A program made the translations under genes and the position numbers. Positions 27,076-35,499 of a stretch of 64,000 bases of DNA are shown piece by piece. Location: NCBI GenBank assembly GCA_964599775.1, contig CAZRGZ010000005.1:9501-73500 (forward strand), read 5' to 3'. A model generated the notes under the pieces. That model made no database searches, was not told the DNA's origin, and saw only the letters and a list, made by a program, of their open reading frames with translations. The DNA comes from CAZRGZ01 sp964599775 (lineage in GTDB: Bacteria > Patescibacteriota > Saccharimonadia > Saccharimonadales > Saccharimonadaceae). Position 1 is the stretch's first letter. The number at the start of each line of letters is the position of its first letter.

Positions 27076-28102
27076 AGGCTTGGAGTTTGTTGGTTATGTC
27101 GTCGATGTCGCCATTTAGAGCTGCGGGAATATTGCTGCGTGAATAGCCGATACGATGATCGGTAATACGATCTTGCGGGAAGTTGTAGGTACGAATTTTT
27201 TCGCTGCGATCACCCGACCCAATGAGATTGCGGCGTTCACTGGCAAGCTTGGCATTATCTTCGTCAATTTTCTGCTGGAGCAAACGAGAGCGAAGTACGC
27301 TCAGAGCCTTCTCACGGTTTTTGATTTGCGATTTTTCGTCTTGGTTGGTCACCACCATACCAGTGGGGAGGTGGGTAATGCGCACAGCGCTATCAGTGGT
27401 GTTTACACTTTGCCCGCCGTGGCCACCGGCGCGGAATACATCGACTTTTAGGTCGTTCGGGTGAATCTCAATGTCCGTTTCTTCGGCTTCAGGTAAGACC
27501 GCAACGGTCACGGTGCTGGTATGAATCCGGCCCTGGCTTTCGGTTTGCGGGACGCGCTGCACCCGGTGAACGCCACTTTCAAATTTTAAAGTAGCGTAGG
27601 GTGCTTCGCCTTTCACACTAAAGACAACTTCTTTGTAGCCGCCGCTGTCATTAGCGCTCTCGCTCATGATCTCAGTTTTGAACCCGTGCGCTTCGCAGTA
27701 GCGAAGATACATTCGCAACAGCTCAGCGGCAAATAAACTAGCTTCATCACCACCTGCGCCTGCCCGGATTTCAATGATCACGTTTTTTTCATCGTTAGGG
27801 TCTTTGGGCGTGAGCATAACGAACAGTTCTTCTTCGAGTGCTGCTAACTGCTCTTCTAACTCGGGAATCTCGGCTTTGGCAAGCTCGGCTAACTCATCAT
27901 CGCCATTGGCTAATTCTTTTGCCTCCGCCAACTGCTGCTTTAGTGATTGTTCTTTTTGGCCCTTTTCGATAATTGCGTCAAGCTCACTAAGACGCCTTGT
28001 TTTGCTGGTGAAGTGAGGGTCTGCGTAAGCATTTGGTTGTGCTAAAAAACTGCTTAGCTCCTCACGTTCTTTTTGTAGTTGGTCAAGGTCGAGTGTAATC
28101 AT
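27038..28102 (-). CDS. prfA: Peptide chain release factor 1
   Basis: Terminates translation at UAA and UAG. 354 residues. GGQ motif in [16 protein letters not shown]; the codon-recognition tripeptide, normally PAT or PVT, is PQT in [15 protein letters not shown]. The N-terminal coiled domain is present. TATAAT (minus strand, 28114-28119) ends 11 bases before the ATG. Overlap with prmC supports co-translation of enzyme and substrate. Confidence 0.95.
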   Translation of the reverse strand: MITLDLDQLQKEREELSSFLAQPNAYADPHFTSKTRRLSELDAIIEKGQKEQSLKQQLAEAKELANGDDELAELAKAEIPELEEQLAALEEELFVMLTPKDPNDEKNVIIEIRAGAGGDEASLFAAELLRMYLRYCEAHGFKTEIMSESANDSGGYKEVVFSVKGEAPYATLKFESGVHRVQRVPQTESQGRIHTSTVTVAVLPEAEETDIEIHPNDLKVDVFRAGGHGGQSVNTTDSAVRITHLPTGMVVTNQDEKSQIKNREKALSVLRSRLLQQKIDEDNAKLASERRNLIGSGDRSEKIRTYNFPQDRITDHRIGYSRSNIPAALNGDIDDITNKLQAYERELKAKGAEQ

Positions 28103-28176
28103 AGTCTTATTTCATTATAACAGTAGTCAATAAAAAAGAAACCGCTTGATAGAGCGGCTTCTTTTTAGCTAAATCG

Positions 28177-28506
28177 TTATTTTTCTGCCTTTGCAGCTTT
28201 TTTCTCAGCGCGCGCAGTTGCCTTTTTGGCTTTGCTCGCCAAAGCTTCTTTGCGGGCCTCAGCAGCGGCAAAACGCGCTTTAAAGCGGTCCACACGACCT
28301 TCAGTGTCGATCACACGTTCTTCACCGGTAAAGAAAGGGTGCGAAGCACTCGAAATATGTACTTTTACAAGTGGGTATTCCTTGCCGTCCTCCCATTTGA
28401 CTGTCTCAGTTGAAGTAGCGGTTGACCGCGTCAAAAACGCAAAACCAGACGCATCATCCTGGAAAACAACAGGGCGGTAGTTGGTTGGGTGTAAGTCTTT
28501 TTTCAT
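28177..28506 (-). CDS. rpmE2: 50S ribosomal protein bL31 type B
   Basis: 109 residues. The first 80 match bL31 type B, which lacks the zinc cysteines: [17 protein letters not shown], the [26 protein letters not shown] block. A C-terminal extension of about 30 residues is almost only Ala, Lys and Glu. Replacement of a zinc-binding bL31 by type B is usual under zinc limitation, but here no other copy is seen. Its own promoter is TTGACT-17-TAAAAT with 10 bases to the ATG. Confidence 0.93.
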   Translation of the reverse strand: MKKDLHPTNYRPVVFQDDASGFAFLTRSTATSTETVKWEDGKEYPLVKVHISSASHPFFTGEERVIDTEGRVDRFKARFAAAEARKEALASKAKKATARAEKKAAKAEK

Positions 28507-28516
28507 AATCTGTTAC

Positions 28517-28545
28517 ATTTTAACTTTTTTTCGGGGAAAAGTCAA
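28517..28545 (-). promoter_or_regulatory. rpmE2 promoter
   Basis: On the minus strand: TTGACT (28540-28545), 17-base spacer, TAAAAT (28517-28522), then 10 bases to the ATG at 28506. No Shine-Dalgarno between. Confidence 0.65.
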
Positions 28546-28570
28546 AACTTGCTCGGTAGGTTAAAGAATA

Positions 28571-28600
28571 TTGACAAAATGCTAGTTTTTATGATATAAT
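28571..28600 (+). promoter_or_regulatory. Consensus promoter of the GC-rich orphan at 28607
   Basis: TTGACA (28571-28576), 18-base spacer, TATAAT (28595-28600); both hexamers are perfect consensus. Only 6 bases separate the -10 from the ATG, so the mRNA should be leaderless. The promoter is AT-rich like the rest of the genome although the gene it drives is not. Confidence 0.75.
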
Positions 28601-28606
28601 AAGAGT

Positions 28607-28978
28607 ATGGGGAAAATCGTGGAGAAGGACCCATCCGTGAAGCGGAGCCTGATCAAGGGCAACTGGAAAATCGGTGTGATGGTCGCTGGCATCGCTGCCT
28701 TCATCATCAGCGTGTCGTGGCTGTACCTGACGGATGTACGTGACGACCGTCTCGAGAGCGAGCGTAAGGCCATCAAGGCCCTGGGCTACGCCGACGTGAT
28801 GATATCGTCGCAGCGCGGCTTGCTCGCGAGCAACGATGCGGTGAACGAATTCATCGCCAAAGACGCCGATGGCTGTCCTGTGGTCATCGTTGTCCGCAAG
28901 GTCAACCAACTCCAAATCGACGTGGAAAGGAGTTCGGCGGCAGCCAACGCTCGCTGCCGTCCCAACAAGTCTTCCTGA
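28607..28978 (+). CDS. GC-rich orphan: single-pass membrane protein, unknown
   Basis: 123 residues: a basic N terminus, one membrane helix (IGVMVAGIAAFIISVSWLYL, residues 23-42), and a soluble remainder with two Cys. No family recognised. Its codons end almost always in C or G (gag, aag, ctg, atc, gcc), sharply unlike the AT-ending codons of all neighbours, which suggests recent transfer from a GC-rich donor such as an actinobacterial host. A consensus promoter and two terminators bracket it, so it is an independent unit. A composition-matched gene occurs at 45269. Alternative: a gene kept under unusual codon selection for high expression. Confidence 0.65.
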   Translation: MGKIVEKDPSVKRSLIKGNWKIGVMVAGIAAFIISVSWLYLTDVRDDRLESERKAIKALGYADVMISSQRGLLASNDAVNEFIAKDADGCPVVIVVRKVNQLQIDVERSSAAANARCRPNKSS

Positions 28979-29025
28979 CCTGACCCCCCGGCGACCCTGC
29001 GACGGCCCTCGGCCAGCTCGCGGGG

Positions 29026-29052
29026 GCGCCCCGATCATTGGGCGCGGATTTT
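29026..29052 (+). terminator. Terminator of the GC-rich orphan gene
   Basis: GCGCCC (29026-29031), 8-base loop, GGGCGC (29040-29045), then GGATTTT. The stem is part of the GC-rich block and the T run marks its end. Confidence 0.6.
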
Positions 29053-29059
29053 ATTTCAT

Positions 29060-29087
29060 AAACCTGCATATTGCAGGTTTTATTTTG
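29060..29087 (+). terminator. Second terminator after the GC-rich orphan gene
   Basis: AAACCTGCA, loop TAT, TGCAGGTTT (29060-29080), then TATTTTG. A perfect 9-bp stem; tandem with the previous terminator. Confidence 0.75.
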
Positions 29088-29164
29088 TTCAATCTTAGTT
29101 ACGTGTTAACAAATACATCACGCTTATGGTAAAATTTTAAGTAGGCAACAAAAGGAGGCACACA

Positions 29165-30112
29165 ATGAAGCGAGCAAAGGAAACAGGAAGCGCCATAGGA
29201 ATTATTTTGGCAGTAATTGCCGTGGTGGTCGTACTCGGGCTGGTGGCATGGCTGTGGACTCGAGAGCAAAATAAATCTGAGCCAGAACCAGAACCCAGCG
29301 AGCCAGTTTCGATGATGGTAGAAAATGTCGGTTTTGAAACGCCGGAGTCGGTGCTTTATGATGCCGATACCGATATGTACTATGTCTCGAACATCAATGG
29401 TGCGCCGCTGGATGAAGATGGCAACGGTTTCATATCGCAAGTTTCGCCTGAAGGCACGGTGAGCGAGCTGAAATGGATCAATGGCGAAACCGAAGGGGTG
29501 ACGCTTAACGCACCAAAAGGCATGGCTATTATGGGCGACAACCTATATGTGGCTGATATTAATACCGTTCGGGTATTTAACAAGAGTACTGGTGAACTAA
29601 CCAATAGTATTGCCATTGATAACGCCAGCTTTTTAAATGATGTTGCGACAGACGGTATGAATGCTGTGTATGTAACAGATAGTGGGCTTAATGCTAGTTT
29701 TGCGACCACAGGCACAGATGCGATTTACAAAATTGAAAATGACACGGCAACGGAAGTGGTGGCAGATACAGGGCTGAATTCGCCAAATGGTATTGTGGTA
29801 GATGGCGACACGCTTTACGTGGCACCATTTAACGGTACCGATATTTACATGGTAAACGCGAATGACGGCTCTTTTGAATCAGTAGCAACGCTGCCGATGG
29901 GGCAACTGGATGGCTTGGTGCGGCTCAACGATGGCACCATGTATGTTTCTAGCTGGGAGGCTGAATCAGTTTACAGGCTGGACGCTAACTATGATAGCAA
30001 TGTTGCTTTCGATAATTTACCCGCGCCGGCTGACATCGGCTACGACACCACTCGCGAATATGTGCTTATCCCATTATTTAACGACAACGCTGTAGCTATT
30101 CGCTCGCAGTAG
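29165..30112 (+). CDS. Membrane-anchored beta-propeller (SMP-30/NHL-like) protein
   Basis: 315 residues. One N-terminal membrane segment (IGIILAVIAVVVVLGLVAWLW), a Glu/Pro linker, then a propeller with repeated patterns such as APKGMAIMGDNLYVAD, SPNGIVVDGDTLYVAPF and LDGLVRLNDGTMYVSSW, typical of SMP-30/NHL-type six-bladed folds. The likely location is outside the cell, anchored by the helix. Ligand unknown; lactonase metal ligands cannot be assigned by eye. Good Shine-Dalgarno AAAGGAGG. Ends before a strong terminator. Confidence 0.75.
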   Translation: MKRAKETGSAIGIILAVIAVVVVLGLVAWLWTREQNKSEPEPEPSEPVSMMVENVGFETPESVLYDADTDMYYVSNINGAPLDEDGNGFISQVSPEGTVSELKWINGETEGVTLNAPKGMAIMGDNLYVADINTVRVFNKSTGELTNSIAIDNASFLNDVATDGMNAVYVTDSGLNASFATTGTDAIYKIENDTATEVVADTGLNSPNGIVVDGDTLYVAPFNGTDIYMVNANDGSFESVATLPMGQLDGLVRLNDGTMYVSSWEAESVYRLDANYDSNVAFDNLPAPADIGYDTTREYVLIPLFNDNAVAIRSQ

Positions 30113-30127
30113 ATAAACAATGTGGTA

Positions 30128-30165
30128 GAAGATAGCGACGAGGTAGTAATTCGTCGCTATCTTTA
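30128..30165 (+). terminator. Terminator after the propeller gene
   Basis: AGATAGCGACGA (30130-30141) pairs perfectly with TCGTCGCTATCT (30151-30162), then TTATT. It abuts the rpsB -35 box. Confidence 0.85.
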
Positions 30166-30195
30166 TTGACAAAAACAGGGGTGACGTAGTAAAAT
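30166..30195 (+). promoter_or_regulatory. rpsB promoter
   Basis: TTGACA (30166-30171), 18-base spacer, TAAAAT (30190-30195); leader of about 78 bases before rpsB. Confidence 0.7.
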
Positions 30196-30221
30196 AACAG
30201 AGTAACATTTTTAACGACGCA

Positions 30222-30260
30222 ATCTGCACGAAACTTCCTTATAAAAATGAGGGTGCAGAT
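30222..30260 (+). promoter_or_regulatory. rpsB leader hairpin, possible S2 feedback site
   Basis: ATCTGCAC (30222-30229) pairs with GTGCAGAT (30253-30260) around a 23-base loop containing ACTTCCTT, whose TCCTT can pair with AAGGA of the downstream Shine-Dalgarno (30268-30272). Position and shape suit autogenous control of rpsB-tsf by S2. Inference only. Confidence 0.4.
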
Positions 30261-30279
30261 GAGGAAAAAGGAGTAAACC

Positions 30280-30987
30280 ATGGCAGTATCTGTCGATGTC
30301 AAAGCATTGCTGGCAGCTGGCCTACATTTCGGCCACAAAACCAGCCGATGGCACCCAAAAATGGCGCCGTATATTCATAGTAAACGGCAAGACAGCCATA
30401 TCATTGACCTGATAAAAACACAGGAAGGCCTAGAAGAAGCCTTGGCTTTTATCAGCAAGACCGTTGCTAGCGGTAAGCAAGTATTATTTGTGGGGACAAA
30501 GCGCCAAGCGAAAGATATCGTGAAAGCGGCAGCCGAAGAAGTAAATCAGCCATACGTGACTGAGCGCTGGCTAGGTGGTACTCTTACCAATATTTCTACA
30601 GTCGGTGCACAGGTTAAGAAGCTGAAGTTACTCGAAAAGCGCATGGCAAACGGTGAGTTGGCAAACCGTTACAACAAGCTTGAAGTACAACGCTTCCAGG
30701 AAGAAATCGATTCGTTGAACGAAAAGTACGGCGGTATTAAGGATTTGAACGGTAAGCCCGGGGCGCTATTTGTGATCGATGTGACCGCAGAACAAAACGC
30801 GATTCGTGAAGCGCGCAAGCTTAATATTCCTGTGGTAGCTGTCGTCGATACTAATGCTAACCCAGATGATGCCGATTATGTTATTCCTGCAAACGACGAC
30901 GCGATTAAGGGCATTCAATTGGTACTTGATTACGTCAAGCAAGCCGTGCAAGAGGGTGTGGCAAACCGTAAAACAGAAGAGAAGTAA
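30280..30987 (+). CDS. rpsB: 30S ribosomal protein uS2
   Basis: 235 residues. Starts MAVSVDVKALLAAGLHFGHK, the S2 signature with HFGH, and contains FVGTKRQAKDIV, RWLGGTLTN and DTNANPDDADYVIPANDDA, all conserved in S2. Shine-Dalgarno AAAAAGGAG. tsf follows after 9 bases, the universal rpsB-tsf pair. Confidence 0.97.
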   Translation: MAVSVDVKALLAAGLHFGHKTSRWHPKMAPYIHSKRQDSHIIDLIKTQEGLEEALAFISKTVASGKQVLFVGTKRQAKDIVKAAAEEVNQPYVTERWLGGTLTNISTVGAQVKKLKLLEKRMANGELANRYNKLEVQRFQEEIDSLNEKYGGIKDLNGKPGALFVIDVTAEQNAIREARKLNIPVVAVVDTNANPDDADYVIPANDDAIKGIQLVLDYVKQAVQEGVANRKTEEK

Positions 30988-30996
30988 GGGGGTGCT

Positions 30997-31593
30997 ATGG
31001 CAGTATCTTTAGAAGATGTAAAAAAATTGAAAGAACTTACCGGTGTTGGCCTGAGTGATGCAAAAAAAGCTTTGGTAGAAAGCGACGGCGATTTCGATAA
31101 AGCACTCGAAGCTATGCGCAAAAAAGGCCTGACGCGTGCTGAGAAAAAGGGTGAACGCGAAGCCCGCGAAGGTCTTGTAGACGGGTATGTGCACAGCGGC
31201 CGAATTGGCGTACTGGTAGAGGTTAACTGTGAGACGGATTTTGTAGCTCGTACCGAAGATTTCAAAGCACTGGTGCACGATATCGCTATGCACATTTCGG
31301 CTACAGCACCGCAATACATTACCGCCGACGATGTATCCGCTGAGGACCGCGAACGTGTCTCGGCTGAATTTGCAGAAAAAGCCCGCAATGAGGGCAAGCC
31401 AGCCGACATGTTAGAAAAAATTGTGGAAGGTCAGGTAAAGAAACACTTTGCGGAAAAGACTTTACTTGAACAGCCATTTATTAAAAACCCTGATATTACC
31501 GTTGGCGAACTCATAAAAGACCACATCGCTCGATTGGGCGAAAATATCGTGGTACGACAGTTCAAGCGCATTGAGCTTGGAGTTAGTGAATAA
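30997..31593 (+). CDS. tsf: Elongation factor Ts
   Basis: Nucleotide exchange factor for EF-Tu. 198 residues, the short form. N-terminal UBA-like segment with LTGVGLSDAKKALVESDGD, then YVHSGRIGVLVEVNCETDFVART, the core EF-Tu contact. A stop is followed after 2 bases by the ATG of the broken Nudix gene, so the cassette downstream was built into this operon. Confidence 0.96.
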   Translation: MAVSLEDVKKLKELTGVGLSDAKKALVESDGDFDKALEAMRKKGLTRAEKKGEREAREGLVDGYVHSGRIGVLVEVNCETDFVARTEDFKALVHDIAMHISATAPQYITADDVSAEDRERVSAEFAEKARNEGKPADMLEKIVEGQVKKHFAEKTLLEQPFIKNPDITVGELIKDHIARLGENIVVRQFKRIELGVSE

Positions 31594-31595
31594 TC

Positions 31596-32292
31596 ATGGC
31601 GGTAGATACGTTTTTCACCTAAAGAAGGATTTTCAGTTCCAAATAAGTTTAAGCCTGAAAATGCGCAAGATGCACTACCTAAATTCACCGTAGATGACTT
31701 AAAGGAAATTCGATCTAAAGGCTGGCGCCGTATGGGGGTTATGGCTGCTATCGTTGACCCAAAAGACCGACTCCTTGTTTTGGAGCATGAGGGATCTGAT
31801 AAGGCGCCTGATGGAGCGTACGGCCCATTGGGAGAAACATCTCGTATTAAGAGAGCGGCTGACGAGATATTTGTAGAGTCGACCGAACAAACTCTTGGTC
31901 GTGGAGTTCAGGAAGAGCTCAATAAAGTGCCGTCAGATTTGAAATTGCGGTCCAAGAAAATCGGAGCATGGATGATATATAACTGGCCAGTAGGGAGATC
32001 ATACGAAGGCCAATATGCATTTGCCGTAGCTCCAGTGGTTCATATTGACGCTACCGAGGGTGAGCGACTTATTGAAGAATTTGAGCCAACAGATGAAGTG
32101 CGTCGTATCAGTTTCCGTACAATGGATGAAATAAAAAGTAAAGAGAATGTTCGCCCCGGTACACATGGCTGGACAGAAAAAATAAGAGAAAGTGGCCTGG
32201 TAGAAGCAAAGAGAGATCTACAACCACTCTTATTTGAAGAGCCGCCATTGGTTGATGGAGTAGATATAAAATTTGATAAAATAGAGATATGA
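31596..32292 (+). pseudogene. Nudix-like hydrolase gene with a frameshift in a T5 run
   Basis: The ATG at 31596 reads MAVDTFFT and stops at 31620-31622. Removing one T from the run TTTTT (31611-31615) makes the start continue in frame as MAVDTFSPKEGFSVPNKFKP and on to residue about 230, ending at 32292; the downstream 186 residues are open from an ATG at 31732. A weak Nudix box is visible: GPLGETSR followed by GVQEELNK. Position two bases after tsf and an ATGA overlap with the next gene support the upstream start. Either a decayed gene, a read error, or a shorter protein from 31732. Substrate unknown. Confidence 0.6.
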
Positions 32293-33077
32293 CCAGATCA
32301 CACCTCGTACTGATTAAAGTAGGTGGTGGTCTTATTACAAAAAAGGCCGAGTTCATGACTACGAATGATGAAGCAATAGATCGCGTAGTCAATCAGCTTA
32401 GTCGTGCAAAGAAAGAGTGTCCTGATGCAGATCTCATTCTTGGCAATGGTGTGGGTTCTTATGCTCATTTTACAGCTCATAAGTACGCCTTACGTGATGG
32501 AGCATATAATACAAATGCTGTTTATGGTGTTGCGCAAACACATTTAGGAGCGGCAAAGCTCAATATGCTCTTGACTGAAGCTCTCCAGAAAAAGGCTGGA
32601 CTCCCCGCGCTTGCTCTTTCACCAATGAGCATGATGGTACATAATGATCATGGAGTAAAATTTAACTCAACACCTTTAAAGTATGCGTTACAAAAGGAGT
32701 ATTTGCCAGTACTTCATGGGGATACGGTTCTCAGTACGGTACAAGGTGTCAAGATATTTTCTACTGAGATGATCTTATTTGAATGTTTAAACGCATTTGC
32801 GCAGGATTATAAAAAGGTTACAACCATATATCTTACAGACGCCGATGGAGTGTTGAATGATAAAAAAGAAACGATACAACACTTAACAAAGGAATATTCC
32901 ATAAAAGTACACGATGCGCACCGTCATGACGTAACAGGAGGAATCATAGAAAAAATAACCGCCGCGAGGGCTGCTGCTGAAATAGCTGATGAGGTGTATA
33001 TAGTGAGCGGGTGGATTGATGATGCTATAGCTAGAATTATTAAAGGCGAGCATTTAGGTACGAGAGTATATGCTTGA
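32289..33077 (+). CDS. Isopentenyl phosphate kinase-like protein (amino acid kinase fold)
   Basis: 262 residues. The order of motifs follows archaeal isopentenyl phosphate kinase: LIKVGGGLIT at the N terminus, GNGVGSYAH with the His (residue 60) that contacts the substrate phosphate, LPVLHGDTV, LTDADGVL and DVTGGIIEKI near the C terminus. UMP kinase signatures (GGGNIFRG, TGNPFFTTD) are absent, although the gene occupies the pyrH position between tsf and frr. IPK phosphorylates isopentenyl phosphate to IPP. The uppS gene, which consumes IPP, is 1.7 kb downstream. Overlaps both neighbours (ATGA with the Nudix gene; 8 bases with the PLD gene). Substrate not proven. Confidence 0.75.
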   Translation: MTRSHLVLIKVGGGLITKKAEFMTTNDEAIDRVVNQLSRAKKECPDADLILGNGVGSYAHFTAHKYALRDGAYNTNAVYGVAQTHLGAAKLNMLLTEALQKKAGLPALALSPMSMMVHNDHGVKFNSTPLKYALQKEYLPVLHGDTVLSTVQGVKIFSTEMILFECLNAFAQDYKKVTTIYLTDADGVLNDKKETIQHLTKEYSIKVHDAHRHDVTGGIIEKITAARAAAEIADEVYIVSGWIDDAIARIIKGEHLGTRVYA

Positions 33078-34170
33078 GAGAGATCAAGAGCGGGCTCGAC
33101 ACTCGGCTCATTACGAGATTCTATCAGAATATGAATTCTTTAACGAGATTGCAGAAAACGTTCGATATACTCAAGAAGGTGATCAGTATTACTTACGACA
33201 ATGGGGTTCGACCCCGCCGAGTCACCTGTAGCTCGAATTATGGAGGAACTGATTTCTGCCGGGGAGCGTAACGTGTCGGTCATATTGGGCGTTGATGCTT
33301 ACACGTTTATGGTTGATGATAAAGTCAACAAGCTAGGCCCTCTTTTGTATCGGAATACAATGCCGGAGGAGTCGGCAATGAATGAGGCGTTTAGTTATCG
33401 ATTGCAATCGTTGAACGCTCTAGGAGCAACGCCCGGAGGTTCATACGCGATAACTAATATACTAAATCGACCATTTACGAATCCATTCGCCGGCCGCTCT
33501 CATATAAAGGTCGGTATTATTAATGATGAGGTATATGTTGGGGGGCTGCAATCTATTTTTTACTGAAAAGCGAGATGCCATGGTTAGGTGGAATGATAAA
33601 AATACAGCAGATTGGCTATATGATACGATGACTAATGTAGTTGAAACAGGTAATAGTCGTTTAGATCTTGAGACGGATAAGGTATTTCCAATTGATGATG
33701 ATTCCTCACTGTTAGTAGATGCTGGAATGAAAAACCAATCTATAATATACGATACGGCATTGGAAGTTATTGATTCTGCAGAAGAAAATCTGTTACTAGT
33801 AAGTCAGTACATACCGAGTGGAGAGATGGGCAGTCGTCTTTATGAGGCACATAACAGAGGAGTAGAGGTGAAAGCGTACTACAACCACCCAAACAAGTAT
33901 AAAGGTGGCTCAAGAATATGGCAACATCTAAATACTTTAAGAGAAAGTCAACTATGAAATCTCGGTATTTCAATGTCTCTTCCGGAGGAGCACCCTATGA
34001 TACATTACAAAATCCTTGCCTCGGAAAAGTCATCTATGATTGGTAGTCATAACTATAATGAACGAGGAATTAAGTGGTCAACGGCTGAGGTAACTTTATT
34101 ACGCCATGATAGAAACTTCTCTATGGAAGTAGGGGGCTTTGTTGCTCGACATCTCTGCCACCAACCATAA
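33070..34170 (+). pseudogene. Broken phospholipase D-like gene
   Basis: One protein is spread over frames. Segment 1 starts at ATG 33070 (LERDQERARHSAHYEI); at the run GGGG (33203-33206) one G is missing; segment 2 (GFDPAESPVARIMEEL) runs to the run GGGGGG (33540-33545), where one G is extra; segment 3 (GGCNLFFTEKRDAMVRW) runs to a TGA at 33955-33957 that is in frame with the last part. Two HKD-type motifs are present: HIKVGIINDEVYVGGCN across the second shift and HYKILASEKSSMIGSHN in the last part, in which the usual Asp positions are shifted or Glu. Probably a dead two-HKD enzyme (lipid or cardiolipin-synthase-like), unless the indels are sequencing errors. Confidence 0.7.
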
Positions 34171-34234
34171 TAATGATCTACTGATGAAACCATACCAAAG
34201 CCCATAGAACAGCTAAATAATGGCACACATATGC

Positions 34235-34240
34235 TAAAAT
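34235..34240 (+). promoter_or_regulatory. -10 box of frr
   Basis: TAAAAT ends 6 bases before the frr ATG with no Shine-Dalgarno, so frr-uppS-rseP can be expressed without reading through the broken cassette. Confidence 0.5.
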
Positions 34241-34246
34241 AAAAGT

Positions 34247-34801
34247 ATGTTTGATACGAAACCTTACGAAAACCGCATCGCGCAGGCAATCGCGCATTTT
34301 GAAGATGAACTGAAAAAAGTCCGCACTGGCCGAGCACACCCAGATATGTTGAGCGGAGTAATGGTGGAGGTATATGGGACAAGCCTGCCCCTGAACCAGG
34401 CAGCAAATGTGACAGCCCCAGAGCCACAGCAGCTTTTGGTGACACCTTTTGACCCTAGTAACGTACAGGCGATTAGTAGTGCTATTCGCAATGACCAAAG
34501 CCTTGGCTTTAACCCGACTGATGATGGCCGTGTGGTACGCGTTCCCGTGCCTCCGCTCACAGAAGAGCGTCGCCGCCAGATGGTAAAGCAGCTTGGCGAT
34601 AAAGTTGAAGATTGTCGCATCTCTATACGAAACATCCGCCATGACGCCTTAAAAGATGCGAAAGCTAAAAAAGAAAGCAAAGAACTTTCTGAAGATGACT
34701 ACAAGCGGGCTGAAAAAGCGATGGATGCTGTTGTTGCAGAAGCCCAAAGTAAAATTGAAGCCATCACCAAAGCCAAAGAACAAGAGATAATGACCATCTA
34801 A
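34247..34801 (+). CDS. frr: Ribosome recycling factor
   Basis: Splits post-termination ribosomes with EF-G. 184 residues. Conserved RRF blocks: KVRTGRAHPDMLSGV near the N terminus, DPSNVQAISSAIRN, VPVPPLTEERRRQMVKQL and VRNIRHDALKDAKAKK-like IRNIRHDALKDAKAKK. Start 6 bases after a TAAAAT box. Its last base is shared with the uppS ATG. Confidence 0.95.
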   Translation: MFDTKPYENRIAQAIAHFEDELKKVRTGRAHPDMLSGVMVEVYGTSLPLNQAANVTAPEPQQLLVTPFDPSNVQAISSAIRNDQSLGFNPTDDGRVVRVPVPPLTEERRRQMVKQLGDKVEDCRISIRNIRHDALKDAKAKKESKELSEDDYKRAEKAMDAVVAEAQSKIEAITKAKEQEIMTI

Positions 34802-35499
34802 TGGCTGAATCTGACACTTTAGTTCCCAAGCATATCGGTTACATTCTTGATGGTAATCGGCGTTGGGCGCGTAAACACGGGTTGCCGGTGTATGAAGGGC
34901 ACTTGGCTGGTTATAACGCCCTCAAAGACGTCGTGAAAGTGACTGCCGATGCTGGTGTTAAGTTCATTACATTGTACGCTTTTTCAACCGAGAACTGGAA
35001 ACGCAAAGAGGATGAAGTCAGTAAGCTCATGAAGCTTATGATGCGTTTGTTCAAAACCGATTTGCAAGAACTCATTGATGCGGAGTTAAGACTGGTAGTG
35101 CTTGGATCGAAACAGAACTTGCCTGAGGGAATGGCAGAAGCAATTACCGAAGCAGAGGAAAGAACTGCACATTTGAAAAAGGCAACAGTTGGTGTTTGCT
35201 TTAATTATGGCGGACAGCAAGAAATTGTAGAAGCCGTCAAGAAGCTTATGCACGAAGGGCTATCAGAAGAAGAAATTACCGAAGAGGCAATAAGCCGCCA
35301 TTTATACAAACCTGACATTCCGCCGGTGGATTTAGTGGTGCGCACAAGCAACGAACAGCGCATTAGTAACTTTATGTTGTGGCGAATCGCCTATAGCGAA
35401 TTTCTATTTTTAGAAAAATATTGGCCAGAGATGACAGCAACCGACGTGGCTGATATTATAGAGGAGTATCAAAGGCGCTCGCGCCGTTTTGGAGGGTAA
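34801..35499 (+). CDS. uppS: Isoprenyl transferase (undecaprenyl diphosphate synthase family)
   Basis: Builds the C55 lipid carrier of wall synthesis from FPP and IPP. 232 residues. The Mg/IPP signature DGNRRWARKHGLP is near residues 18-30, FSTENWKR near 60, and the C-terminal DLVVRTSNEQRISNFMLW with the Arg/Ser block of cis-prenyltransferases. Overlaps frr by one base and abuts rseP. In many bacteria cdsA and dxr follow; they are absent here. Confidence 0.95.
   Translation: MAESDTLVPKHIGYILDGNRRWARKHGLPVYEGHLAGYNALKDVVKVTADAGVKFITLYAFSTENWKRKEDEVSKLMKLMMRLFKTDLQELIDAELRLVVLGSKQNLPEGMAEAITEAEERTAHLKKATVGVCFNYGGQQEIVEAVKKLMHEGLSEEEITEEAISRHLYKPDIPPVDLVVRTSNEQRISNFMLWRIAYSEFLFLEKYWPEMTATDVADIIEEYQRRSRRFGG

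Noticed and set aside
33198..33215. GGGGTTCGACCCC resembles a tRNA T arm and could mark an integration site
   Set aside because: The loop has the wrong size and no acceptor, D or anticodon arms can be built around it. It is part of the broken PLD coding sequence.
33955..33957. In-frame TGA as a sense codon
   Set aside because: recJ, the kinase at 32289 and other intact genes end in TGA, and no conserved Trp or Gly is disrupted elsewhere, so recoding is not supported.
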